From positions 75,332 through 139,331 of the forward strand of contig CAJUIP010000003.1 of assembly GCA_910586315.1 (NCBI GenBank): a DNA stretch of 64,000 nt, in the 5' to 3' direction. Source of the DNA: an uncultured Lachnospiraceae bacterium. Lineage in GTDB: Bacteria; Bacillota; Clostridia; Lachnospirales; Lachnospiraceae. Of this stretch, positions 17,031 through 25,934 are shown one piece after another. The first letter of the stretch is position 1. The number at the start of each line of letters is the position of its first letter. A model generated the notes under the pieces. The model was not told the DNA's origin, ran no database searches, and worked only from the letters and a program-made list of their open reading frames with translations. The translations under genes were made by a program, and so were the position numbers.

Positions 17031-19220
17031 TTATTTATCCAGTAAATAAGAAGCCATCCCCTGCTCCAGTACATTCAGACAGCTGTCTAAGGGGATAACG
17101 CCGCAGTAAATATTGCTTAAAGTAAAGCCCATGAACCGCTCGAGATGGTAGCGGTCAAAAATATCCAGCTCGCTTAAAGGAGAGGATGTCTCAATGGCCT
17201 GGTCCATGAGACCAAACCACGGGTACAGCTCCAGAATATCGTGCTCTTTGTAAATGGATTTATGCGGGGTTGCGCCGCCGAGGAGAGTGAACACGTAGGC
17301 TTGGTCAAACCCAGAGGCCCATTCGATATATCTTTCTGCCGCATGGAGTTCTCTGCAGCCATGAGGAATTGCCAGGGCGCCGCCGCCGAAGGTCCCTGTA
17401 TCGGCCGGAAGATGGGAAAACCCCAGAAGGCCGTTGATGGAACGGTGACGCAGGTTTAAGAGCCTGGAAGCGTATGAGGTGGACACGATTTCCAGGGCCG
17501 TTTTCTCTTCAATAAAGTTGGTCACGTTGAAATCGCGGCGGCTGCTCTGGAGAGACAGGGAATGAGGCATAAGCTCCATTTGAAGCCGGATGGCCCGCAG
17601 GGCAAGATCCCTGTCAAAAACAAAGGCTCCGTTCTCATCTGCCAGCCGTCCTCCAAGATTCCGGTAAATAAACTGAAAATGGGAGAAAACAAGAGCCATG
17701 TCATTGGCTGGACCTGTGGTGCCGTAGGGGACGGGAGAATCTGGATTCTCCTTTTTGCAAAAGTAAGCGGCTACCCGGTTAAAGCGCTCAAAGGTATCCG
17801 GAAGTTCCAATTCTTCGCCGTATTTTTCCAGGTAGGTCCGCATAATCACCGGATCAGTAAAGATGTCCTTTCGGTAGGCATAAAAATAGGTATTAATATC
17901 AAATGGAACAGCAACCGCCTGGCCGTGACAATAAGAAAATCCCTTTACCACTTCCGGATACATGGTCTTTGTAAGCTCCCGGAACAGGTCGTCGGAAATC
18001 GGTTCCAAAGCTCCGTCAGAAAACTGTGGCGTGGTAGTGATATTAGTTCGAATCACGTCAAAAAAGTGGTTTCCGTTCATCTGGGATAAAACGGAGGTCA
18101 GTTCGCCCAACGGGAGCGTCACATAGTTAATGTCCAGGCCTGTCTGCTCAGAAAAATGGGGGGTCATCTGCATGATGGCGGTGGCAGGCTGCCCCTGGAC
18201 AAGGAGAACGTTCAGAGAGATTTTCTTTTTTGCTATATAAGGAATCTTTTTCTTACGTATAAAGCCGGATGCATCCAACAGCGTTCTTTCGGGAACGTCT
18301 TCGGGATGGTCCAGAAAATCCAGAAGAAGGTTTCCGGCTTCATAGGCCAGGACGGAATAATCCATACAGTAACAGGAGTCGTTACAGCGGGCTTCCCGGC
18401 TGTCGCTGGTAATCGCAAGGAGCGGCGGTGGGGAAACGGAGCTGACAGACGGGAAGGCCTGGGAAATCTTATCGCTTAAGCTTTTTCCGGATATAATCAC
18501 ACAGTCCGGATAAGCGCTGTTTTCATAGAGACGGAAGGCCGTCTGGAAGGCATCCGACAAGTATGTATTATGGGTCTGCCACTTAAAATCAGAAATGCGG
18601 CAGGAGGACAGGCAGTCGCCAAAGCCTTTTTCAAACTGGGACTCACAGGAAAAAAAGCTGAGTCCCAGGACCAGAGCGGCAGATCGAAAGCCCTTCTCCA
18701 GAGCTCTTTTGGCCATTTCCCTGCCTGCCTGATAATAATCATAGCCGATATAGGGAAATGTATTTTCCATTTCCCTTTCCATGTAGACAACCGCGCCGCC
18801 GTATTGGCGGATGGTCTTGTAGCTGTCAGCGGAGTCGGGGAGACAGGTGACTGTGAGAATTCCGCTGACTCTGGCGGCAGTGGCGGCGGAGATGGCCGCC
18901 TTTTCATAATACGGCGTATCATTGGTAAGCCATAAGGAGACCTGATATTCCCGGTTTTGCCAGAAATACTGAAGAGCGGTATAAAGGGCGGCATATTTTG
19001 CATCGGTAATATTGGGAAGAATGATGCCGATGGTTTTTGACAACATGGAGGAACTTCTCAGCTGGTGGGCAGGAGCGTTCATAATATAGCCGACCTGCCG
19101 GGCGGCTTCCTGAACAAGCTTTATTTTTTTTGCGGAGACGTTCCCTCTGTTGTTGAGCACATTGGATACGGTCCCCTGAGATACTCCGGCCAACTTGGCA
19201 ATATCGTTCATTGTAGACAT
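17031..19220 (-). CDS. LacI-type regulator fused to a solute-binding-protein domain
   Basis: A 729-aa transcription factor about twice the usual LacI length. Residues 1-58 are a LacI helix-turn-helix plus hinge (TMNDIAKLAGVSQGTVSNVLNNRGNVSAKKIKLV...GYIMNAPAHQLR). Residues about 65-335 resemble the periplasmic-binding-like LacI effector domain (IGIILPNITDAKYAALYTALQYFW, VIISGKSL). From about 345 to the end a second ligand domain resembles extracellular SBPs (LNVLLVQGQPATAIMQMTPHFSEQTGLDINYVTLPLGELTSVLSQMN...). There is no signal peptide, so both domains sit in the cytoplasm. ATG at 19220 has GGAGGA before it. It diverges from the peptidase/Opp operon and shares with it two operator-like palindromes, so it probably represses both. 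Confidence 0.88.
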   Translation of the reverse strand: MSTMNDIAKLAGVSQGTVSNVLNNRGNVSAKKIKLVQEAARQVGYIMNAPAHQLRSSSMLSKTIGIILPNITDAKYAALYTALQYFWQNREYQVSLWLTNDTPYYEKAAISAATAARVSGILTVTCLPDSADSYKTIRQYGGAVVYMEREMENTFPYIGYDYYQAGREMAKRALEKGFRSAALVLGLSFFSCESQFEKGFGDCLSSCRISDFKWQTHNTYLSDAFQTAFRLYENSAYPDCVIISGKSLSDKISQAFPSVSSVSPPPLLAITSDSREARCNDSCYCMDYSVLAYEAGNLLLDFLDHPEDVPERTLLDASGFIRKKKIPYIAKKKISLNVLLVQGQPATAIMQMTPHFSEQTGLDINYVTLPLGELTSVLSQMNGNHFFDVIRTNITTTPQFSDGALEPISDDLFRELTKTMYPEVVKGFSYCHGQAVAVPFDINTYFYAYRKDIFTDPVIMRTYLEKYGEELELPDTFERFNRVAAYFCKKENPDSPVPYGTTGPANDMALVFSHFQFIYRNLGGRLADENGAFVFDRDLALRAIRLQMELMPHSLSLQSSRRDFNVTNFIEEKTALEIVSTSYASRLLNLRHRSINGLLGFSHLPADTGTFGGGALAIPHGCRELHAAERYIEWASGFDQAYVFTLLGGATPHKSIYKEHDILELYPWFGLMDQAIETSSPLSELDIFDRYHLERFMGFTLSNIYCGVIPLDSCLNVLEQGMASYLLDK

Positions 19221-19249
19221 GAAAAATCCTCCAATTTCCATTTTTTACC

Positions 19250-19278
19250 ATTATAAAATATTGATACGTATTAAACAA
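19250..19278 (-). promoter_or_regulatory. Promoter of the LacI-SBP regulator gene
   Basis: On the minus strand TTGTTT, 17-base spacer, TATAAT. The palindrome at 19261-19274 lies between the two hexamers, so binding there would block transcription (autoregulation). Confidence 0.65.
19261..19274. promoter_or_regulatory. LacI-type operator 1
   Basis: TTGATACGTATTAA, a palindrome around ACGT with one imperfect pair. It matches operator 2 at 12 of 14 positions and the perfect palindrome TTGATACGTATCAA at 13. CG-centred palindromes are typical LacI-family operators. Confidence 0.75.
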
Positions 19279-19460
19279 TCCGAAATACAGAAAAGTCGAT
19301 TTTAAAGCATTATATCACAGACGATTGCAAAAAGGAATGGGGAAAGTAGAAAAATACAAAAATTTAGAGGATTAAAACAAAAAATTGCGGAATTTAAAAT
19401 GTAAGAAATATGAAATACAGAAAAAATATTGAGTGTCACAGAATTTTTTCACAAATATAA

Positions 19461-19474
19461 TTGACACGTATCAA
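19461..19474. promoter_or_regulatory. LacI-type operator 2
   Basis: TTGACACGTATCAA, the second ACGT-centred palindrome, 200 bases from the first (about 19 helical turns, which would allow looping). Its first six bases are the -35 hexamer of the peptidase/Opp operon promoter. Confidence 0.75.
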
Positions 19475-19489
19475 AAATTGTGATATGGT
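19461..19489 (+). promoter_or_regulatory. Promoter of the M28 peptidase/Opp operon A
   Basis: TTGACA, 17-base spacer, TATGGT, 27 bases before the M28 start codon. The -35 hexamer is embedded in operator 2. The leader between 19275 and 19460 is AT-rich with no other feature seen. Confidence 0.7.
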
Positions 19490-19516
19490 TTAAAAAACGG
19501 AAACGGAGGGATGGCC

Positions 19517-21247
19517 ATGGAAAACAAGAATAAGGGTACACAGGCTGCAGAAGAGATCAGCCTGGAACTCATGAAAGAGACACTCCAACACTTCAGCAGG
19601 CTTCACCGGTACAGCGGTTCCGAAGACGGGGAAGAGTCCGTACGGTATATTAAATCCTATCTGGAACGGTATCAGATCCCGTGCGAAATCCTAACGTATG
19701 ACTGTTACAGGAGCCTTCCGGTCAGTGCAAAGGTAACAGTGGGAGAAGAGGAGTATGAGGCTCTGGCGGCCGTGTACAGCGGAGAGGCCGATGGGCTGAG
19801 GGCAGAGCTTTATTATGACGCGGCAAGTGAGAAGACCTCGCTGTCTGAAAAGGAAAACATAGAACGGCTTAAGGAATTTAAAGGGAAAATTATTTTAACC
19901 AACGACCGTTCCGGGGATTTTGCCAGAATGGCCCGCGAAGCGGGCGCGCTGGGAGTGATTATCCTATGGCCGCAGACAGAGGAATGGCTTCATCATATGA
20001 CCATAGGAACCGTCTGGGGAAATCCTACGATTCATGATTTTTACCGATTCTGCCGGATTCCCTATGTGGAAGTCAATCATAAGACGGGACTGGAATTAAA
20101 GACCTTATGCAGAGAGAAAAAAACAGAGGCGACGCTTACGGTTAAGATGGATGACCGAATGGTAAAAACCTCTATGCCGGTGGCGTCCATTCCGGGAAAA
20201 AGCGAGAAATATGTGCTGATTTCCGGTCATTACGATTCCTGGTACGAGGGAATTACAGACAATGCCACTGCGAATGCAGCTACATTGGAATGCGCCCGGG
20301 TGCTGTTTCAGCATAAAGATGAACTGAAGCGCAGCGTAAAGGTGGCTTTCTGGTCTGGACATTCCGACGGACGCTATGCAGGCTCTTCCTGGTATGTGGA
20401 TACCCATTGGGAAGATCTGGATAAAAATTGTGTAGCTCATATCAATCTGGATCTGATCGGCGGAAAAAATGATGAGCTTGTTTCCAGAGGTACATCCCTG
20501 ATGGAAAAGGAAGGACTTTCCGAGAGCATTATTGAAGAATTTTCCGGCGTTCGTCCGGTACTCACTGCCGGACTGACAAGAGCGGGGGATGAATCGTTCA
20601 GCGGCGTGGGAGTTCCTATCAGCATGCTTTCCAGATTTGCTTCGAAGGAAGACGGAGAATACGCCCAGTGGGCATCCAGCTATGCTCCGTGGTGGCATTC
20701 CGTTGCGGATACTCTGGATAAGGTGGATGAGGAATTTCTTTTAAGAGATGCGAGAATAAACCTAAAGATTGTGTGGGAGATTCTTCAGTCAGAGAAGCTG
20801 CCGGTGGATATGCTGCGGTTTGCAGAATATACGGAAAAGAAACTGAAAGCTTTTCAGGCCGAATACAGCGAGGATTTTAACCTCCAGGGAGTACTGGAAA
20901 GATTAGAGGAGTTAAAGGGAGCAGTGAAAAGGCTGGAAAACGCCATCGAAACATATGGAATTCAGGATACTGATGAGATTATAAAGAAAATCTCCGGCGG
21001 AATGGTGAGACTGCATTATACATATGGAAGTCCATACTATCATGACCCGGCGTACGGCGGATATTCCGATCTACATATTTTTAAAATGATGAAGGGAGTG
21101 ACCCGGGAAAACACCACCCCGGAGACGTATTTAATGTACCAGACGGACTTTAGGCGGCAGTGTAACCGCCAGAGGGCAGAGATGGCCAGACTGATTGATG
21201 CCGTGGATGCCCAAATTTTCCGTTGGAAAATGGTGGCAGACACCTGA
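19517..21247 (+). CDS. M28-family metallopeptidase with PA domain
   Basis: A 576-aa aminopeptidase-like protein. A protease-associated domain lies at about residues 125-205 inserted before the catalytic domain. Metal-binding segments are visible: ISGHYDSWYEGITDNATANAATLECARVL (His and Asp), AHINLDLIGGK (Asp) and WWHSVADTLDKVDEE (His). The usual catalytic EE motif is replaced by FWSGHSDGRYAGSSWYVD, a variant I have seen in an M28 subgroup. There is no signal peptide, so it should act on imported peptides in the cytoplasm. ATG 19517 was chosen over ATG 19511 because GGAGGG directly abuts the latter. It leads operon A behind the LacI-SBP-controlled promoter. Confidence 0.85.
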   Translation: MENKNKGTQAAEEISLELMKETLQHFSRLHRYSGSEDGEESVRYIKSYLERYQIPCEILTYDCYRSLPVSAKVTVGEEEYEALAAVYSGEADGLRAELYYDAASEKTSLSEKENIERLKEFKGKIILTNDRSGDFARMAREAGALGVIILWPQTEEWLHHMTIGTVWGNPTIHDFYRFCRIPYVEVNHKTGLELKTLCREKKTEATLTVKMDDRMVKTSMPVASIPGKSEKYVLISGHYDSWYEGITDNATANAATLECARVLFQHKDELKRSVKVAFWSGHSDGRYAGSSWYVDTHWEDLDKNCVAHINLDLIGGKNDELVSRGTSLMEKEGLSESIIEEFSGVRPVLTAGLTRAGDESFSGVGVPISMLSRFASKEDGEYAQWASSYAPWWHSVADTLDKVDEEFLLRDARINLKIVWEILQSEKLPVDMLRFAEYTEKKLKAFQAEYSEDFNLQGVLERLEELKGAVKRLENAIETYGIQDTDEIIKKISGGMVRLHYTYGSPYYHDPAYGGYSDLHIFKMMKGVTRENTTPETYLMYQTDFRRQCNRQRAEMARLIDAVDAQIFRWKMVADT

Positions 21248-21320
21248 TACAAGAAGAGAAAGACGAGGGAAAGCAACCGTTCAGGGGTTCTCGGAACGAT
21301 TGCGTGGAAAGGAGTAACGT

Positions 21321-22919
21321 ATGAAAAAACTGACAGTATGTCTATTGACAGCAGCCCTTATGGTGAGCACCTTATCCGGGTGTATGAAGAAGGAAAGCCC
21401 CCTTCCGACAACGGCTGGAGAGCAGCAGGCAGCAGGCACAACGGCGGCCGCAGACACACCGGCCCCGGCGGCATCCGATGACCTGAATGAAACAAAGACA
21501 CTGGTAATCGCTCATGGCGCCTATCCTCAGACTCTTGATATTCAGAGCCAGAGCGATGTATTCTCATCCCGGCCGGCCGGAATGATTTTTGAAACTCTGA
21601 TGAAGATTGCACCAGATGGAAGTTATGTGGGTTTGCTGGCGGAATCCTGGGAATATGAGGATGATACGCACATTGTATTTCATCTCAGAAAAGGGGTGAA
21701 ATTCCATAACGGAGATCCGCTGACCGCAGATGATGTGAAATGGTCCCTGGTTCGTGCCGCGAATTCTTCCCATGTATCCTCCAAAGCGGCATTCCTGAAT
21801 ACAGATGATATTACTGTTGTGGATGAAAACACCATCAAGGTGGGATATAAGTATCCCAATGCATCCGCCTATTCTGCATTTTCACAGGCAGGGCTTTCCA
21901 TTCTTCCGTCCAAACTTTACGCGGATGCCGATACGGCTGAGATCTCCAAGAATCCGGTTGGTACCGGACCCTATAAATATGTGGACTGCGTCAACGGAGA
22001 AAGCGTTACTTTTGTGAGAAACGATGAATACTGGGGAGAACCGGCAAAAATTAAAAACATGGTATGGAAGACCATTACGGAAAACGCCAACAGAACGATT
22101 GAACTGGAGACAGGCGGAGCACATTTCTCTTATGATGTTTCTGCGACAGATATTGAACGAGTGGAAGATGATGAGAATTTAGAGCTTCTGATGGGGCCCA
22201 ACTTTACCATTCAGTATGTCTGTTATAATACCCAGAAGGCGCCTCTCGATGATGTAAGAGTCAGAAAAGCCCTGGGCATGGCAGTGGATAAAGAAGCCAT
22301 CCAGATTGCCGCCTACAACGGTCTTGGAAAGCCGGGCGTCGGCCCTATGGTGTCCACGACGCAGTATGCAACGGAAGACCTGGATGTGGCAGGCTTTGAC
22401 CTGGATGCGGCAAAAGCTCTGCTGACAGAAGCCGGATATCCGGACGGATTTGAAATCCGGATTTTTACCAACGAGAATCAGGCAAGAATTGATGCGGCGC
22501 AGGTAGTACAGAACTCCTGGGCGAAGATCGGAGTAAAAGCGAGCGTTACCACACTGGAATATGCGGCTTATTATGAGGCTGTCAACTCTGGCGAATATGA
22601 TGTGTGCTTCTTCGGATGGGTCAGCAACGGCGATCCGGATAATACCCTTTATGGTCTGTACCATTCTTCTATGATCGGAGCGTCCAACTATTCACACACC
22701 GATAATCCGAAGGTGGACGAGCTTCTGGAAGAGGGAAGAAAAGAGCTGGATAGTGCGAAGAGAGAACAGATTTATGTGGATCTGCAGAAGGAACTGGTGG
22801 ATTACTGCCCAGCGACGTATTACTGGCAGGGGGTTAATACAAATGCTTATTCCAAAGCATTAAAACCTATCGAATATACGCCATATAATTTTGAACCGTG
22901 GACGTATGAGTGGCAGTAG
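21321..22919 (+). CDS. Peptide ABC transporter substrate-binding lipoprotein (operon A)
   Basis: A 532-aa family 5 extracellular solute-binding protein (DppA/OppA/NikA type). The N-terminus is a lipoprotein signal with lipobox LSGC at about residue 21, followed by a Thr/Ala-rich linker. Family features include MIFETLMKIAPDGSYVGLLAESWEYEDDTHIVFHLRKGVKFHNGDPLTADDVKWSL and VGTGPYKYV. It is anchored outside the membrane and delivers ligand to the permease pair encoded next. The gap to the permease gene contains a strong hairpin. The ligand is inferred to be a peptide from the neighbouring peptidases. Confidence 0.92.
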   Translation: MKKLTVCLLTAALMVSTLSGCMKKESPLPTTAGEQQAAGTTAAADTPAPAASDDLNETKTLVIAHGAYPQTLDIQSQSDVFSSRPAGMIFETLMKIAPDGSYVGLLAESWEYEDDTHIVFHLRKGVKFHNGDPLTADDVKWSLVRAANSSHVSSKAAFLNTDDITVVDENTIKVGYKYPNASAYSAFSQAGLSILPSKLYADADTAEISKNPVGTGPYKYVDCVNGESVTFVRNDEYWGEPAKIKNMVWKTITENANRTIELETGGAHFSYDVSATDIERVEDDENLELLMGPNFTIQYVCYNTQKAPLDDVRVRKALGMAVDKEAIQIAAYNGLGKPGVGPMVSTTQYATEDLDVAGFDLDAAKALLTEAGYPDGFEIRIFTNENQARIDAAQVVQNSWAKIGVKASVTTLEYAAYYEAVNSGEYDVCFFGWVSNGDPDNTLYGLYHSSMIGASNYSHTDNPKVDELLEEGRKELDSAKREQIYVDLQKELVDYCPATYYWQGVNTNAYSKALKPIEYTPYNFEPWTYEWQ

Positions 22920-22946
22920 AAAAAACGGCAGCAACAGATGACCACT

Positions 22947-22994
22947 ATATGGGGAAACTGATACTGGCAAAGAAGCCGAACGGTTTCCCCATAT
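22947..22994 (+). repeat. Intercistronic hairpin between SBP and permease genes (operon A)
   Basis: A perfect 12-bp stem (ATATGGGGAAAC / GTTTCCCCATAT) with a 24-base loop and no T-run. Such a hairpin can protect the upstream SBP message from 3' exonucleases, giving more binding protein than permease. Confidence 0.65.
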
Positions 22995-23022
22995 GCCTGA
23001 TTTGGATAAGGGGTGAAATAGA

Positions 23023-24024
23023 ATGCTGAAATACACGTTGAAGCGGCTTCTGATGATGATTCCGGTGCTGTTAGGCGTATCCTTTGTGGTATTTCTCCTG
23101 ATGTACATTTCTCCAGGCGATCCGGCCAAGATGATCTTAGGCGAAATGGCGGAGGCCCAGGAGGTGGAAGCGCTGCGGGAAAGCCTCGGGCTAAACAACG
23201 GATTTTGGGAAAGGTTTTTTACATACATGAAGGACATTGTTCTCTATGGCGATCTGGGGATTTCCTACACAACAAGAGAACCGGTATTTACAGAGGTCAT
23301 GGAACGGTTCCCGGTGACGCTCCGCCTGGCTTCCTCTGGCGTCCTGGTGGCGCTTCTCATCGGAGTGCCCTGCGGAATCATCGCCGCCACCAGGCAGTAT
23401 TCCATTTTTGACCATGTGGCTACGGTATTATCTCTTCTTGGAAACTCCATGCCTGCATTCTGGATGGGCATTCTCCTGATTCTGGTGTTTTCCGTTCAGC
23501 TTGGCCTGCTTCCGTCCTCGGGCTATTCCTCAGCGGAATATATGATACTTCCGGCCCTGACACTGGGAACCAGCTCGGCGGCGGTCATTATGCGTATGAC
23601 CAGGTCCAGCATGCTGGAGGTGATACGGCAGGACTACATAAGGACCGCCCGTTCCAAAGGGCAGAGGGAAAGCATCGTCATTTATTTTCATGCCCTGAAG
23701 AATGCGCTGATTCCCGTCATTACGGCGGTAGGTCTCCAGTTTGGAATGCTGTTAGGCGGTTCCATCCTTACAGAAACGATCTTTTCTATTCCGGGAATCG
23801 GTAAGCTGATGGTGGATTCCATCAAGAGCAGGAACTATCCTGTGGTGCAGGGCGGTGTCCTGATTCTTGCAGTGGTATTCAGCTTCGTAAATCTTGGAGT
23901 AGACCTTCTCTATGCGTTTGTGGACCCCAGAATCAAATCCCAGTATAAAGGCGCAAAGAAAAACAGGAAGGCGGCAGAAGAGGAACAGGAAGAGGACGAA
24001 GAAGATCTGGAAGAGGAGGTATAA
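23023..24024 (+). CDS. Opp/Dpp-type ABC permease, OppB-like (operon A)
   Basis: A 333-aa integral-membrane subunit. Six helices begin with LKRLLMMIPVLLGVSFVVFLLMY, and the binding-protein-dependent transport signature is visible as the EAA-type loop YIRTARSKGQRESIVIYFHALKNALIPVITAVG near residue 205. The C-terminal VDLLYAFVDPRIK is typical of the OppB/DppB family; it is followed by an unusually acidic EEEQEEDEEDLEEEV tail of the sort I would not expect from a typical OppB. It is 2 bases from the next permease gene. Confidence 0.93.
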   Translation: MLKYTLKRLLMMIPVLLGVSFVVFLLMYISPGDPAKMILGEMAEAQEVEALRESLGLNNGFWERFFTYMKDIVLYGDLGISYTTREPVFTEVMERFPVTLRLASSGVLVALLIGVPCGIIAATRQYSIFDHVATVLSLLGNSMPAFWMGILLILVFSVQLGLLPSSGYSSAEYMILPALTLGTSSAAVIMRMTRSSMLEVIRQDYIRTARSKGQRESIVIYFHALKNALIPVITAVGLQFGMLLGGSILTETIFSIPGIGKLMVDSIKSRNYPVVQGGVLILAVVFSFVNLGVDLLYAFVDPRIKSQYKGAKKNRKAAEEEQEEDEEDLEEEV

Positions 24025-24026
24025 TC

Positions 24027-24926
24027 ATGGCGGAAGAGACAAGGAAAAACAATCCGAATGCGGTGGAAGATATCTCCATGTACAAAAAACAGAGCCAGTT
24101 CGTGCAGGCATGGGACAGGCTGAGGAAAAATAAAGTTGCCATCGCAGGTCTGGTAATCCTGGTGATTCTGATTCTGGGAGGCATTTTTGCCGAACAGCTG
24201 GCTCCTTATGGGTACGACGATCAGGACGTAATGCGGCGGTTTACGGCCCCCTGCCGGGAATTTCCCTTTGGTACGGATAATCTGGGCCGGTGCATTTACA
24301 GCCGTATTTTGTACGGAGCCAGGATTTCCCTGCTGATTGGTTTTGTGGCCACGGGAATGGGGGCCGTCGCGGGAACCATTCTGGGCGCCTTTGCCGGATA
24401 TTATGGAAGCAAAACCGACAATATTATTATGCGGTTTTGTGATGTCCTTCAGGCGATTCCCAGCCTTCTTTTGGCCATTGCCATTGCCGCGGCTCTGGGG
24501 AGCGGTCTGTTCAACATGATGCTGGCCATCAGCATTGGGGCAATTCCAAGATATGCGAGAACGGTGCGCGCTTCCATCCTGACCGTGAAAGATCAGGAAT
24601 TTATCGAGGCAGCCCATGCCATTGGGGCCAGTGACGCCAGAATCATATTGAAACATATCTTTCCTAACTGCCTGGCCCCCATTATCGTACAGGTTACTCT
24701 GGGGGTGGCCGGTTCCATCATCAACGCAGCTTCTTTAAGTTTTATCGGACTTGGCGTGCAGGCGCCCACCGCGGAGTGGGGCAGCATGCTTTCGGCAGGC
24801 AGACAGTATGTACGCGATTACTGGTTTGTGGTAATGTTCCCTGGTCTGGCGATCATGACGACGATTCTCTCCCTGAACCTGTTTGGGGATGGTCTGAGAG
24901 ATGCCCTTGATCCGAAGCTTAAATAA
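24027..24926 (+). CDS. Opp/Dpp-type ABC permease, OppC-like (operon A)
   Basis: A 299-aa membrane subunit with the OppC N-terminal domain (FVQAWDRLRKNKVAIAGLVILVILILGGIFAEQLAPYGYDDQD), the FGTDNLGRCIYSRILYGARISLLIGF block and the EAA loop FIEAAHAIGASDARIILKHIFPNCLAPIIVQ. The C-terminal DGLRDALDPKLK closes the family. It pairs with the OppB-like subunit 2 bases upstream. Confidence 0.94.
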   Translation: MAEETRKNNPNAVEDISMYKKQSQFVQAWDRLRKNKVAIAGLVILVILILGGIFAEQLAPYGYDDQDVMRRFTAPCREFPFGTDNLGRCIYSRILYGARISLLIGFVATGMGAVAGTILGAFAGYYGSKTDNIIMRFCDVLQAIPSLLLAIAIAAALGSGLFNMMLAISIGAIPRYARTVRASILTVKDQEFIEAAHAIGASDARIILKHIFPNCLAPIIVQVTLGVAGSIINAASLSFIGLGVQAPTAEWGSMLSAGRQYVRDYWFVVMFPGLAIMTTILSLNLFGDGLRDALDPKLK

Positions 24927-24950
24927 TGCACAGGCAGGAGGAGGACAAAT

Positions 24951-25934
24951 ATGGAAAAATTTCTGGATATACGGGACCTGAACGTGGAATTTAAAAGTGA
25001 CAGAGGAACAGTAAAAGCCGTCAATCATGTGTCTTTTCATATTAACAAGGGGGAGACTATCGGTCTTGTGGGAGAAACCGGCGCCGGAAAGACTACCACG
25101 GCATTAAGCATCATGAAGCTGGTCCCGGGGCCCCATGGGAAAATTAAAAGCGGAGAAGTTCTTTTCGAGGGAGAAGACCTTTTGAAAAAGAGCGAAAAAG
25201 ATATGAGAAAAATCCGCGGAGGAAAAATCTCCATGATTTTCCAGGATCCCATGACTTCCCTGAATCCGGTGGTCACGGTAGGAGACCAGATTGCAGAAGT
25301 GATTAAGCTGCATAATGAAAAGAAAAGCCGCCAGGAGATGAAAGAAAAGGCAAAACAGATGCTGGAGCTGGTCGGCATTCCTGCCTCCCGGTATGGAGAC
25401 TATCCCCATCAGTTTTCCGGAGGAATGAAGCAGCGGGTAGTCATTGCCATTGCTCTGGCCTGCAACCCGGAGCTGCTGATTGCCGATGAACCCACAACGG
25501 CTCTGGATGTAACCATACAGGCCCAGGTGCTGGAACTGATGGCAAAATTAAAAAAGGAATTAAATACGTCTATGATTCTGATTACCCACGATCTCGGTGT
25601 CGTGGCCGGGGAGTGCGATCATGTGGCAATCATGTATGCCGGGGAGATTGTAGAATACGGGTCTTTGAAAGATATCTATAAAGAAACAAAACATCCTTAT
25701 ACCATCGGCCTGTTCCGCTCCATCCCCAATGTGGATAAAAAGGATACCCGGCTGATTCCGATACCGGGCCTGATGCCGGATCCGGCCAATCTGCCGAAGG
25801 GCTGTTATTTTGCGCCGAGGTGCCAGAACAAACTGCCGGAATGTGATACCTGTCACCCGGAAACCCTGGAAGTCAGCCCGGGGCATTTTGTAAAATGTCT
25901 GCGGGTGCAGAAGGAGGTGGAGAGCCATGGCTGA
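24951..25934 (+). CDS. Opp-type ABC ATPase, OppD-like (operon A)
   Basis: A 327-aa ATPase: Walker A GETGAGKTTTA (about residues 40-50), Q-loop FQDPMTSLNPV, signature FSGGMKQRV, Walker B LLIADEPTTALD, H-loop ITHDLGVV. The C-terminal oligopeptide/dipeptide ATPase domain with GCYFAPRCQNKLPECDTCHPE is typical of OppD/DppD. It overlaps the next gene by 8 bases. Confidence 0.95.
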   Translation: MEKFLDIRDLNVEFKSDRGTVKAVNHVSFHINKGETIGLVGETGAGKTTTALSIMKLVPGPHGKIKSGEVLFEGEDLLKKSEKDMRKIRGGKISMIFQDPMTSLNPVVTVGDQIAEVIKLHNEKKSRQEMKEKAKQMLELVGIPASRYGDYPHQFSGGMKQRVVIAIALACNPELLIADEPTTALDVTIQAQVLELMAKLKKELNTSMILITHDLGVVAGECDHVAIMYAGEIVEYGSLKDIYKETKHPYTIGLFRSIPNVDKKDTRLIPIPGLMPDPANLPKGCYFAPRCQNKLPECDTCHPETLEVSPGHFVKCLRVQKEVESHG

